Positions 55,825-63,748 of a DNA stretch of 64,000 nt are shown piece after piece. The position numbers and the translations under genes are program-made. The notes under the pieces were generated by a model, which was not told where the DNA came from, ran no database searches, and worked only from the letters and a program-made list of their open reading frames with translations. Source of the stretch: Pseudomonas fluorescens Q2-87 (lineage in GTDB: Bacteria; Pseudomonadota; Gammaproteobacteria; Pseudomonadales; Pseudomonadaceae); the NCBI RefSeq assembly GCF_000281895.1, contig NZ_CM001558.1, forward strand, positions 558,001 through 622,000, given 5' to 3'. The first letter of the stretch is position 1, and each line of letters begins with the position of its first letter.

Positions 55825-56823
55825 TCAGAGCTCCACTGGCTCTCCCAATAACACTTCTTCGCCTGCGAGGCTAAGAGAGAAGTTGTGTCGATGGTTCACT
55901 GGCACTTGCCTGGAATAGAGATGCCAGTATTCAGTAGGCGTCGCCGCCTGGATATAGTAAGTAACAGACTCAATTTTGTAATTGGCAGAAAGTCGTCTTA
56001 GACCCTCTCTTAGTCTTCCGTACTCCAGAGTTTTGCTTTTTTCCTGGCTTTTAGTTCCGAAATAATGAATGAGTCCGTGCTCTAGCAGTATGCCTTCCTC
56101 CATCTTTTGTACTTCATCTATTGCAGAGTTGCTAACTGCGAAGCTAATTAGATATGGGTTTGACTGTGTAACTGAAGTCGCTTTAAATAGGTTGTAATAG
56201 ACAAAAATGTCTCTTTCATCGGTGGGCGTGTCATATAGCGAATCACTGTAGCCTCGGTGGTCTCGCTTCAACGGGCGGGTTGCGGGGGCATCGGTGGAGC
56301 CAACGTATAATATTTCGGTATCGATTCCAATATTGATATTCTCCCCCATTAAAAACTCGTGCACCGATACTCCTACAGGCTTACTCTGATCGCTGCCCCA
56401 AATTGAAATGAATCGTCCATTATCAACGATAATGGGCAGTCGTCTGCCGCTAAGAGATGGCGATGCCAGGAAGCGCAGTTTTCTAACTGTTCGCTTCTTG
56501 CCTATTTCTAGATAAATTATTATCTCTCGCTTTGTTAGACTGTATTTCGGGGACTTTCTAGTGCTAAATCGAACTTTTTGTCTGGCGGCTATGAAATACA
56601 CAAAACGTTTGTCATTGCTCTCTTTTACTGCGTCGCGATAGTCCTTCAGGTATTCAGCGGCTACTTTCTGAAAGTCGATTCCTGGGGGCGAATTGATCAT
56701 GAGATCGAACCAAAAGACCGTATAGTCGGCTAGTTCGACGTACCAGTTTTTTTCAGAGTCTTTGTAGGCTGGGGTGTCTTTAATGAAGCTGAAAAAACCA
56801 CGTGATTTCATAGCGCCATCCAT
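55825..56823 (-). CDS. Uncharacterised protein with weak GIY-YIG-like features
   Basis: 332 aa, not assigned to a family with confidence. The segment EILYVGSTDAPATRPLKRDHRGY (about residues 170-192; only YVGS...R...H is family-like) followed some 75 residues later by MEEGILLEHGLIHYFGTKSQ resembles the YVGxT...R...H and E..LI patterns of GIY-YIG nucleases, though the first GIY motif is not evident. The N-terminal 150 residues are Lys/Tyr-rich with strand-like segments. It occupies the place after mobC where a relaxase is expected, and is surrounded by defence-type genes, so a nuclease or sensor role is possible but unproven. A Met at residue 5 is an alternative start. Confidence 0.6.
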   Translation of the reverse strand: MDGAMKSRGFFSFIKDTPAYKDSEKNWYVELADYTVFWFDLMINSPPGIDFQKVAAEYLKDYRDAVKESNDKRFVYFIAARQKVRFSTRKSPKYSLTKREIIIYLEIGKKRTVRKLRFLASPSLSGRRLPIIVDNGRFISIWGSDQSKPVGVSVHEFLMGENINIGIDTEILYVGSTDAPATRPLKRDHRGYSDSLYDTPTDERDIFVYYNLFKATSVTQSNPYLISFAVSNSAIDEVQKMEEGILLEHGLIHYFGTKSQEKSKTLEYGRLREGLRRLSANYKIESVTYYIQAATPTEYWHLYSRQVPVNHRHNFSLSLAGEEVLLGEPVEL

Positions 56824-56944
56824 TGGATATTGAACTGATCATCGGTGCAGCATGAGCGCGCTCTCATTGCGAGGCATACGTGGCCTGACTCGATGGGGTG
56901 AAGATGGCTTGTGTGTGGTAAGCAGTACTCCATCGGAGAAATTA

Positions 56945-57502
56945 TCACTCGACATTCCATCGCTCTAGGCTTGCCCTTATAGCTCTGTTGACGATGTCTG
57001 TATGGTTATCAACGATGCGGGTTAGCGCTTCGATCCGCTCGACAGTTACCGGCTCGTATGCACCTTCGTTCAGGCGACGAGAGATCTGGTTCAGATTGCG
57101 GCCAAGGGCCAAAAGCTGATAGTTCGACTCACCCAGTGCGTCGATCTCACTCATTCCAAATTGCGGCTCATGAGTCAGTCCAGCTCGGATGGCATCGACA
57201 ATCCACCGGCGCATTGAACACCTTTCCATCTGCGCCCGTTCTTTTATTGCCGCTTTTTCAGAAGCCGTCAGTAGGACTTCAAATCGTTGTTTAGGCTCGG
57301 CGGCAGGTGCTTCGTGGATCTGATGGTAAATCTTCGGCTGCGGATTTGCGGCCGCCTTCGCCAGCTGCTGCTCGATAGCCTCTTTGATTGCCGCGCCGGG
57401 CTTCTTACCGAGAGCCTTGCAGTAATCGCCCCATGGCTCTTTGAGCGCCCCCAAGTAAACGTCCAGGTACTGAGCCGACTTCGGCATCTTCGCTTTCTCC
57501 AT
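56945..57502 (-). CDS. MobC-like relaxosome accessory protein
   Basis: 185-aa DNA-binding mobilization protein. The C-terminal half has the MobC pattern: VLLTASEKAAIKERAQMERCSMRRWI (a ribbon-helix-helix-like region, about residues 78-103) and SNYQLLALGRNLNQISRRLNEG (about 127-148), whose GRNLNQISRRLN core is the family signature. MobC proteins help the relaxase melt oriT. A candidate nic site lies about 80 bases before its start. No relaxase gene follows: the next 120 bases are non-coding and then an unrelated gene begins. Confidence 0.82.
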   Translation of the reverse strand: MEKAKMPKSAQYLDVYLGALKEPWGDYCKALGKKPGAAIKEAIEQQLAKAAANPQPKIYHQIHEAPAAEPKQRFEVLLTASEKAAIKERAQMERCSMRRWIVDAIRAGLTHEPQFGMSEIDALGESNYQLLALGRNLNQISRRLNEGAYEPVTVERIEALTRIVDNHTDIVNRAIRASLERWNVE

Positions 57503-57547
57503 ATGTGACTAGCGCCTCAATGAATAAAGCCCCGGCAGGGCGATCAG

Positions 57548-57587
57548 AAACTACCGGGGTAGTTTACCGGCGGTTAGCCTATCCTGC
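57548..57587 (+). other. Candidate origin of transfer (oriT, MOBP type)
   Basis: A perfect inverted repeat AAACTACC-GG-GGTAGTTT (57548-57565) is followed 15 bases later by CCTATCCTGC (57578-57587), which contains the TATCCTG^C nic core of RP4-like MOBP origins; nicking would fall between 57586 and 57587. It lies between mobC and the virB-type genes, the usual place. The remainder of the gap to 57950 contains two copies of CCCCAAGAACGC (near 57773 and 57853) and no convincing gene. Confidence 0.62.
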
Positions 57588-57950
57588 ACTAGTCTTCATA
57601 CCTTTGCATTTCTTCGTCATGACGAAATTTGCGATCAGGGAGTGCGCTCATTAAAACTGCGAGCAAATTGCTGGTTGAACATTTTTGCATCATCGACATC
57701 TTCTAGCCAAAATGGGAAAATGTCGCACGCCAGAATGAATAGTTTTGGTCTTCTAACGAACGTTGCTCTACCCCAAGAACGCCTCGCGCGTACCGGGTGC
57801 CGGCCTGAGAAGAAGGGCCTGACCGCCAAGAACAGAATGGCCGCCTAGTCGCCCCAAGAACGCTCAGCGTGCCGGGCGCGGTTCCTAAACAGACCGACAG
57901 ATCGGAACAGTACGATCCTGCGTTCGCCCCCAACCTTTGGAGTGGCGAAT

Positions 57951-58682
57951 ATGAAAAATCCCCTACCTTCTTGGTTCTTGGCTGTAGGCATTGCAATGCC
58001 TTCAGCAGCCTTCGCGCAAATACCTGTAACAGTAACTACCCAGGCAAGTGACTCGCCGATGACCATGGCCGAGTTCTCGGCCAACACTGCGCGCTGGGCG
58101 CAGCAAGTCGAGCAGATGACGTCGCAGATTGACCAGATGAAGCAGCAGTACCAGTCGATCACCGGATCGCGTGGAATGGGCAGCATCATGGACAACCCGG
58201 CTCTGCGTGATTACCTGCCGCGAGACTGGCAACAGGTCTACGACTCCGTGAGGGACGGTGGCTATGCCGGCCTGAGTGGTCGCGGTAAACAGGTCTATGC
58301 CGCCAACAAGACATTTGATAGCTGCAACTTCATCAACTCCCGCGACGCGCAACGGGCGTGTGAAGCGCGGGCGGTCAAACCATCGCAAGACAAAGCGGTT
58401 GCCCTTGATGCCTACGACGCGGCTAAAAGCCGGCTTTCGCAAATAGATGGGCTCATGTCGCGTATCAATACGACGCAAGATCCGAAGGCCATTGCGGAAT
58501 TACAAGGCCGGATTGCGATTGAACAGGCGAAAATCCAGAACGAGCAAACCAAGCTTCAGATGTTTCAGATGGTGGCGCAGGCAGAGGACCGTTTGCAGCT
58601 ACAACGGCAGCGGGAGCTCAACGCCCAGGCCAATGCCCGACGCGGTTGGATACAACCGGATGCATCGAACAACTTGAACTGA
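57951..58682 (+). CDS. VirB5-like minor pilin of a type IV secretion system
   Basis: 243-aa secreted protein. A signal peptide (residues 1-24, MKNPLPSWFLAVGIAMPSAA) is cleaved after AFA. The mature part is mostly helical: MAEFSANTARWAQQVEQMTS with QIDQMKQQYQS near the start and a long coiled-coil stretch (about 165-225, AELQGRIAIEQAKIQNEQTK), as in the VirB5/TraC pilus-tip adhesin family. Start chosen at MKNPL with ribosome site TTGGAGTGG. First of four closely spaced genes. Confidence 0.85.
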   Translation: MKNPLPSWFLAVGIAMPSAAFAQIPVTVTTQASDSPMTMAEFSANTARWAQQVEQMTSQIDQMKQQYQSITGSRGMGSIMDNPALRDYLPRDWQQVYDSVRDGGYAGLSGRGKQVYAANKTFDSCNFINSRDAQRACEARAVKPSQDKAVALDAYDAAKSRLSQIDGLMSRINTTQDPKAIAELQGRIAIEQAKIQNEQTKLQMFQMVAQAEDRLQLQRQRELNAQANARRGWIQPDASNNLN

Positions 58683-58694
58683 GGGGGACGCGTC

Positions 58695-59180
58695 ATGATT
58701 TCATTCATTCAGCTTCCTATTCTGGCAGTCTGTTTTTTCCTCTTGCTAGCCATGCGCCGTTTCTGGATCTGCATCGACAAGATGGGCTTCCTTCGGGAGG
58801 TGGGCCGTCGCGCACCTGCGTTGGTTCACACCGACATCCTCGTTGCATCGCTCGCATTTTTGCCCTTCGTAATTGCAGCGGTCGATTGGTTCGGGATTCC
58901 ACTGCCGTACCAGGAAGGACCGGTTTCACCGGTGCTAGCTGCCTTTCTTTCAGTTGGGTGTTTAGGTGGTGCGGTGCTGTCATTACGCGATTCTGGAAAT
59001 CGCTTCGCTGGGCATTGGGCTGGCACTCGGGAAAGCGCCCTGCGCACTGTCGCGACGCTCCGCATCATCGATGCTGCTGAGCTTGCTTACGCTTTGGATT
59101 TTGCGCAGCAACATGAGGCTCGTCATGGGTCGAGTCGAGGTGTTGTGATCGATGTAGAAAAGCAGGAGGTGCGGAAATGA
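58695..59180 (+). CDS. Membrane protein within the VirB5-VirB6 cluster
   Basis: 161-aa protein with hydrophobic segments at residues 3-20, 50-68 and about 80-98, then a soluble C-terminal part. Not assigned to a family. It follows virB5 by 12 bases and its stop overlaps the start of the exclusion lipoprotein gene (AAATGA), so it belongs to the same transcript. Proteins of this size are found at this place in related conjugation clusters; its role is unknown. Confidence 0.7.
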   Translation: MISFIQLPILAVCFFLLLAMRRFWICIDKMGFLREVGRRAPALVHTDILVASLAFLPFVIAAVDWFGIPLPYQEGPVSPVLAAFLSVGCLGGAVLSLRDSGNRFAGHWAGTRESALRTVATLRIIDAAELAYALDFAQQHEARHGSSRGVVIDVEKQEVRK

Positions 59181-59437
59181 GAGGTTTTTTCCTAACTCTG
59201 CTGATCGCCGTAGGACTGGCTGGATGTGGCGAAAACACCCCCGTGCAAACTGTCGACTGGTACAAACAGCACGACTCGGAAAGAAAGGCGATGGTTGCCA
59301 GATGTAAAGCCAGTCCTGGTGAACTGGCCGCCTCGCCGAACTGCGTTAATGCGCAGCAGGCCGACAACGAAAAAGCCAATGCCCGACGCGGATGGCTCAC
59401 CCCGGGTGCAGTCGATCTCGACAAGAAGGGAGAGTGA
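59177..59437 (+). CDS. EexN-type entry exclusion lipoprotein
   Basis: 86-aa lipoprotein. A signal peptide ends in the lipobox GLAGC with Cys17 as the lipid site. The mature part VDWYKQHDSERKAMVARCKA and the motif SPNCVNAQQA are characteristic of EexN proteins, which prevent redundant DNA entry from cells carrying the same conjugation system. Located between virB5 and virB6 as in IncN/IncP-like type IV systems. Confidence 0.85.
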   Translation: MRGFFLTLLIAVGLAGCGENTPVQTVDWYKQHDSERKAMVARCKASPGELAASPNCVNAQQADNEKANARRGWLTPGAVDLDKKGE

Positions 59438-59439
59438 AC

Positions 59440-60525
59440 ATGGAAGGGCCAATGATTTTTCAGTTCATCGGGACTTTTCTCGATACCGCATTGAATGCAT
59501 TCGTGAGCCAAACCGCCGGCAACGTCATTACGATGTTTACGCTGTTCGCGCTTGGGGGCACCACGCTTTACCTGACTGTCATGGGTTACATGATCGGCTG
59601 GGGGTATATCGAAGCGCCGATGTCCACCTTTCTGAAAACCTGCGCCAAGCTCATTTTGATCGCAGCATTTGCGCTGAATGCTGACATGTATACGGAATGG
59701 ATTGTTGGGGGCATTCGGTCCTTGGAGGTGGGCTTCACTTCGGCCTTTGCCGGCACGGGTTCCTCTGGCGGGGAGGCCACTTCCGTGTATCAAGTAGTAG
59801 ATCACGCCTTAGGTCGAGGATGGGGAATCGCTGGTGACCTTTGGGAGCGGGCGGCCAATCGTGATTGGTCGGAAATCGGCATGGCATTTGGTGAGTATTT
59901 CAATGCTGGCATCATTGCGGTAGCAACCGGCTTGCTGGGTATCCCGGCTGGCGGAATGATCGTTGTTGCTAAGGCGGGCTTAACGATCATGCTCGGTATA
60001 GGCCCTTTCTTTCTCATCGCTTTGATGTGGCCCGCCACTGCTCGTTTCTTCGATAGCTGGTTTGGCCAGGTTATGACCTATGTATTGCGTATCGCCCTCA
60101 TGGCGGCTGTTGTAGGCCTGGCATTCAAAGGGTTCGATGCGCTGATAAACAGCGTTGACCTGGATAGCGAGCAAAATCCGCTGTTCACGTCTCTGGTTCT
60201 GATCACCTTCACTATTGTCATGTTCTGGCTGCTCGGTGAGGCGAACTCAGTTGCAGGGCAGCTTGCCGGTGGAGTCAGCAGTGCGGCAGTCACACTGCGC
60301 GCGATGGCTCAGGGCGCTGCCTCGCCTATTCGAGCTGCTGCTCGGTTGATGAATGCTCCGAGTACGCGGCGTGATATGGAGTCCGGCATGATGGTGACAG
60401 CTGGACGTACAAATCATTTGGTGGCGGGTAATACCCTCTGGAATCCAGCTTACCGGCAACACGTAATGCAAAACTTAGGCAAGAATTGGGGACATGCGAA
60501 AGGTGGAAGGATTGGACAAGGCTAA
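59440..60525 (+). CDS. VirB6-like inner membrane channel protein
   Basis: 361-aa polytopic protein with a periplasmic N-terminus, hydrophobic segments around residues 28-55, 65-88, 150-190, 195-215, 230-250 and 265-285, and a polar C-terminal tail. Conserved landmarks include FGLx-type GIGPFFLIALMWPATARFFDSW and the TRRDMESG region. This fits VirB6/TrbL, which forms part of the inner-membrane translocation channel. It starts three bases after the EexN stop. The next expected genes (virB8-virB11) are absent. Confidence 0.87.
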   Translation: MEGPMIFQFIGTFLDTALNAFVSQTAGNVITMFTLFALGGTTLYLTVMGYMIGWGYIEAPMSTFLKTCAKLILIAAFALNADMYTEWIVGGIRSLEVGFTSAFAGTGSSGGEATSVYQVVDHALGRGWGIAGDLWERAANRDWSEIGMAFGEYFNAGIIAVATGLLGIPAGGMIVVAKAGLTIMLGIGPFFLIALMWPATARFFDSWFGQVMTYVLRIALMAAVVGLAFKGFDALINSVDLDSEQNPLFTSLVLITFTIVMFWLLGEANSVAGQLAGGVSSAAVTLRAMAQGAASPIRAAARLMNAPSTRRDMESGMMVTAGRTNHLVAGNTLWNPAYRQHVMQNLGKNWGHAKGGRIGQG

Positions 60526-60827
60526 TCGTCCTCCATCGACTTCCTCTGGCTGCATGTGTGTTTGCCCTGCGCGCCCTGGCGGGCTTACCCAAAGGGGCTC
60601 TGCCCCTCTGGACTTCCTGCCCCTCGCCGGGTGGCAGGGCTGCGGGGATAACCCCTCCCGCAACCCAGCCAATAGGGTCATCGTGAGAAGCGCGTCAAGG
60701 GTTCGCTTCGCCGGCATCCTCACCCGGTCCCGCTTCGCGGGCTGCGGCTTGTGGTGCCGCCCTTGACCCACTGAGTCCGCGCTGAATTTGTCTTGTTATT
60801 AATCTGTCGGTGTTTCGGAGTGTTCAA
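60526..60827. other. GC-rich non-coding stretch after virB6
   Basis: About 300 bases rich in short complementary runs (CCCGCTTCGCGGGC, GCCCCTCGCCGGGTGGCAGGG). No reading frame with credible content. It may be a deletion scar or plasmid-type control region; nothing specific is recognised. Confidence 0.5.
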
Positions 60828-61094
60828 ATGAAGCTACGCAATACCATTACCGACGAAGAGCGGAAGCGCAGGCAGGAAGCGGTCGATTATGCTCGAGCAT
60901 CGACCGAGCTTTCGGGTTACAGCCTAAGTACCGAAGATGAAGCTCGCGCTCAGGCTTTTGTAGACGGCGATCTGGATTTGAGTGATTTTGTACGCTCTAC
61001 AGCGCCGTCTGAGCTGGAAGATGTGTCAAGGGCATCACCGGAGGCCGCAGCGGAGCGGAGCCCTTCAGGGCGAGCACCGAACGGGCGAGGATGA
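60828..61094 (+). CDS. Orphan VbhA-family antitoxin
   Basis: 88-aa protein of the VbhA antitoxin family: ITDEERKRRQEAVDYARAS followed by a second helix SLSTEDEARAQAFVDGDLDL matches the three-helix fold that inhibits Fic AMP-transferases. In VbhA the inhibitory motif is (S/T)xxxE(G/N); here the equivalent is S25-TEL-S29-G30, with Ser in place of the key Glu. The partner Fic gene (vbhT) that normally follows is missing, and the last 25 residues run into GC-rich DNA and look degraded. Ribosome site CGGAG precedes the ATG. Confidence 0.72.
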   Translation: MKLRNTITDEERKRRQEAVDYARASTELSGYSLSTEDEARAQAFVDGDLDLSDFVRSTAPSELEDVSRASPEAAAERSPSGRAPNGRG

Positions 61095-61275
61095 TGGGCG
61101 CAGCCTTTACCCTTGATACAGCTGCAAGCGTCCAAGCCTAGCGCCAGGGGTAGGAACCAGGCGAAGCCGCAGGACCTGCCCCTGCCGCCAGTCCGGCAAG
61201 GATAGGACGCGGGGTGCAACCGAAGGGGTTGCCCAAGCGGAGCGCGGAGAGGCCTAGAACTCTTAAAAAACGTCA
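61095..61275. other. GC-rich non-coding stretch after the VbhA-like gene
   Basis: About 180 bases with plasmid-like GC-rich composition and no credible gene. It lies where the Fic toxin gene is expected. Confidence 0.45.
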
Positions 61276-62036
61276 TCATGGCGTTCGCTGTGGTCGTAAC
61301 TGGGCGAGGAATCTGTTCCCCACTCCTCGATCCACTTTCACGTCGCTTGCGGGCGGCTTGTTTGGTGAGGGAAGGCTCGCCTGAGGTCTTCTGTTTTTTG
61401 CTATCTCCAAACCAAGGTTCGGTTTGAATTGCCCGGCCCGATATTTCATCGCTACCCCAGAGAGCCAGTATTCAGGTCCCTTTTTTATGAAACCTGCGGC
61501 CATAGCCCCGGCCAGTTCATCCAGAAGCGTCTGGGCGGCATCGGTGGGGATTCCTTGCAGGATCCTGCCAACTGAATCCTTGGAATGCTTCGTCAACCCT
61601 GGTGGATAAACCAGATGCCTGGGTGACGTGTCCGAAGGTAGTGGTGGCTTTGATTTGGTTTTATTTGGTAGTTCAAGGCCTGACATCTGCGTGGCGTCGG
61701 GCGGTGACACCCGGCTGACATTCCCCCCTGTCAGTTGAATGTCATGGGGGGGTGACATAGCTGTGACATCCCGCTCAACGTTAATAGTGTAGAAGTTACT
61801 GGTTTGTGAGCCGTCAGTTCTAAACCGTGGGGTAGAGGAAACAAGTCCGCTTCACAGAGCTTCTTCAAGATCCTTTGTACTGTTCTGGCCGAAACGCCGC
61901 ATTTAGCAGCTAACAGTTTTACGCTGGCAAAACAGGGCTCCTGTTCGTTTTCGCATTTGGCGATATAAACGAGAATGAGCTTGTCTTGCGCAGGTAGCTG
62001 CTGGTTATAAACCCAGTCTATAGTCCTGTAGCTCAT
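61276..62036 (-). pseudogene. Frameshifted HTH replication-type gene
   Basis: Two overlapping frames together make one gene of about 253 codons. The first (start 62036, MSYRTIDWVYNQQLPAQDKL) encodes a winged HTH (FASVKLLAAKCGVSARTVQRILKKLCEA, about residues 35-65). After ...KKLCEA the sense changes frame: the other frame reads GLVSSTPRFRTDGSQTSNFY, the usual continuation of this family (R-DGSQTSN-Y), and continues without stop to 61276. Loss of one C near 61847 (GTCCGC for GTCCCGC on the plus strand) explains it. Such HTH proteins accompany plasmid replication or regulation. It may be inactive, or the base may be a sequencing error. Confidence 0.72.
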
Positions 62037-62038
62037 GT

Positions 62039-62269
62039 TCAGGCCTGAAGAGCTGGGGTATCAAGAGACAGTGCCTGGTTGACTTGCAGAGTGCGGAAGT
62101 AGACTCGACGCCCAACGCGAACAACCGCAGGCTTCAGCTTTCTGGAGAGCTCTGAGTCGCTGTACATCGCTACTCTGAATCCGTCTGCAGAACGGTCCAA
62201 CAAGTTTGCGACTTGAGCCATGCTCATCAACGGGCCAAACCGGTCCAAAAGGTATTGTTCGGAAGTCAT
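62039..62269 (-). CDS. Small HTH protein, possible excisionase/regulator
   Basis: 76-aa protein with an AlpA/MerR-like winged helix: GPLMSMAQVANLLDRSADGF (helix-turn-helix region, residues 12-31) and VRVGRRVYFRTLQV as the wing. The ribosome site ACGGAGAAA precedes the ATG. It ends two bases before the start of the frameshifted HTH gene, so the two are likely co-transcribed. Proteins of this type near an integrase often direct excision or control element genes. The 251 bases up to the integrase stop are AT-rich with no recognised feature. Confidence 0.68.
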   Translation of the reverse strand: MTSEQYLLDRFGPLMSMAQVANLLDRSADGFRVAMYSDSELSRKLKPAVVRVGRRVYFRTLQVNQALSLDTPALQA

Positions 62270-62520
62270 ATATTTCTCCGTAGTTACGTTGGCTTACGTA
62301 TCATTTGTAATGTTCGGAGAAAGCTATCAATTAAATTTGGTGACAGTAAAGATAGGGGTTTGCTGGGAAGTTGTCGCCAACAGTAGTGTGGCTGTGTTGA
62401 AAAACAAATTGGTAACAACTAAAAAACACAGGAAAACTAAAGAAAACAAAATATAACAGAAGGAAAACAATAGAAGGCAGCAGCCGGATAGCTGCTACAT
62501 TCTTTTTTAAGGTCGGGAAG

Positions 62521-63576
62521 TCAGCCAAACTGATCGAGCTTACGCACCAGATCCTCGGCACGTAAATGCGTATAGCGCTTGAGCATCTGCATCGATTTAT
62601 GACCGCTGATCGCGGAAACCTCCTGATCAGAAAGTCCTCCCTCGACAAGCCTGCTGACAGCCTCGTGTCGAAGATCATGGAAGCGGAAATCGGGTACGTT
62701 AGCCTTTTTCTTGATCGTGCCCCAGATTTTCGTGAACGCATAAGGGCGACGCTTTTGGTCCTTTCCTGGTTCGCCGAAGAAGACCAAATCACAATCGATA
62801 GGACGTACCGGATTCGCCAGGGCGGTACGAAATACCTCGGTAGCTAATTTGCTCAGAGGGACGGTACGAGCGCTATCGTTTTTCGTGTCTGAGAGCCGCA
62901 CTATCCGTTTTTGGATATCAATCTGTGAGCGACGTAGGCTCGCGATCTCAGAAGCGCGCATGCCCGTTGCCAAGGCGATCTGGACAATCCACCCCAGCAT
63001 GGGGTTGCTGTGCTTGTTCACTGCTGCCAATAGGCGTTTTTCCTCATCAGCCATGAGGCGTCTATTTCGACCTTCGCCTGGGCTCGGCTTACGAATATTG
63101 AGAACTGGGTTAAAGGTCAATCCGAGCCCCCACTCTTGAATCGCAACCGTGAACAGATGGCTTAGCAAAGCCAGCTCCAGCCGCACGGTATTGTTACTCG
63201 TGGGATTGCCGCGGTTGGTGAGTGAGCCCAGGCGAGTATCGCGATAATTTGCGATCACCTCAGAGGATAGCGCCGCGAGGGAATACTTGCCCAGATGCTG
63301 TATCAACTGCTGTGCCTTGGTGGCTTCCGCCCGCTGTGTAGTCGGTTTCTTGGTAGGGCTCACTTCACGGAGATAGCGCTGAAGCGCCTTTTCGAGCGTC
63401 AGCCGCTCGGAGCCGCTGCGTTGGATGTACACGCCGCGCACCATTTCGTCTTCGGTGCGTCGTGACCAGTCTTCGGCGTCGCGTTTGGTGCGGAAAGTTT
63501 TGGCGTTGGTCGGCCATCCGGTTTTGCGGATTACGGCCTTCCAAGTGCCAGCAGGGGTTTTGACGATTGTGGCCAT
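62521..63576 (-). CDS. Tyrosine recombinase / site-specific integrase
   Basis: 351-aa phage-type integrase. An N-terminal DNA-binding region (MATIVKTPAGTWKAVIRKTG, AP2-like arm-binding) and a SAM-like core-binding domain (about 60-165) precede the catalytic domain with Arg in TGMRASEIASLR, HxxR in FHDLRHEAVSRL and Tyr in MLKRYTHLRAEDL. The start at 63576 has a GGAG site nine bases upstream; the frame extends into the tRNA region without biological sense. Directly next to the restored tRNA gene, it should have placed the island there. Confidence 0.93.
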   Translation of the reverse strand: MATIVKTPAGTWKAVIRKTGWPTNAKTFRTKRDAEDWSRRTEDEMVRGVYIQRSGSERLTLEKALQRYLREVSPTKKPTTQRAEATKAQQLIQHLGKYSLAALSSEVIANYRDTRLGSLTNRGNPTSNNTVRLELALLSHLFTVAIQEWGLGLTFNPVLNIRKPSPGEGRNRRLMADEEKRLLAAVNKHSNPMLGWIVQIALATGMRASEIASLRRSQIDIQKRIVRLSDTKNDSARTVPLSKLATEVFRTALANPVRPIDCDLVFFGEPGKDQKRRPYAFTKIWGTIKKKANVPDFRFHDLRHEAVSRLVEGGLSDQEVSAISGHKSMQMLKRYTHLRAEDLVRKLDQFG

Positions 63577-63672
63577 ATGAAGGACTCCAAAGGCGTGCAA
63601 GCGAAGCCGCACTGTACCTAATTTGTACCTTTGGACCATAGGACTGTATCCGCGATGGTTCCGCCAGAAACG

Positions 63673-63697
63673 CGAAAGCCGCGCAATGCGCGGCTTT
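63673..63697. terminator. Terminator downstream of the restored tRNA gene
   Basis: CGAAAGCCGCGC-AAT-GCGCGGCTTT hairpin, identical over 25 bases to 50193-50217. The island therefore brought both a tRNA 3' end and a terminator. Confidence 0.8.
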
Positions 63698-63701
63698 GGA
63701 G

Positions 63702-63748
63702 TTGGTGGGCCCACACGGACTTGAACCGTGGACCAAAGGATTATGAGT
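63702..63748 (-). repeat. Right attachment repeat
   Basis: 47-bp partner of 50223-50269, one mismatch. It spans the anticodon loop, T arm and acceptor 3' end of the tRNA gene. The 26 identical bases right of the mismatch mark the likely crossover zone. Confidence 0.92.

Larger units (their letters stand above)
50270..63702. mobile_element. tRNA-borne genomic island (integrative mobilizable element, about 13.4 kb)
   Basis: Bounded by the 47-bp tRNA-derived direct repeats with a tyrosine recombinase at the tRNA-proximal end. Its gene content (toxin-antitoxin, IetAS-like pair, MobC with candidate oriT, partial type IV secretion genes, entry exclusion, replication-type HTH genes) is typical accessory DNA. 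The left half reads visibly richer in A+T than the core. It contains none of the REP doublets common outside. The relaxase, coupling protein and most pilus/ATPase genes are missing, so self-transfer is not expected. Confidence 0.9.

Noticed and set aside
56824..56944. Possible start of a relaxase gene overlapping the mobC stop (GTGATAATTTC)
   Set aside because: The frame closes after about 45 codons and shows no relaxase motif; at most a truncated remnant.
57642..57848. 68-codon frame in the gap before virB5
   Set aside because: No ribosome site or family resemblance; the candidate oriT and a CCCCAAGAACGC repeat explain the region better. It might be a relic of an upstream virB gene but that cannot be shown.
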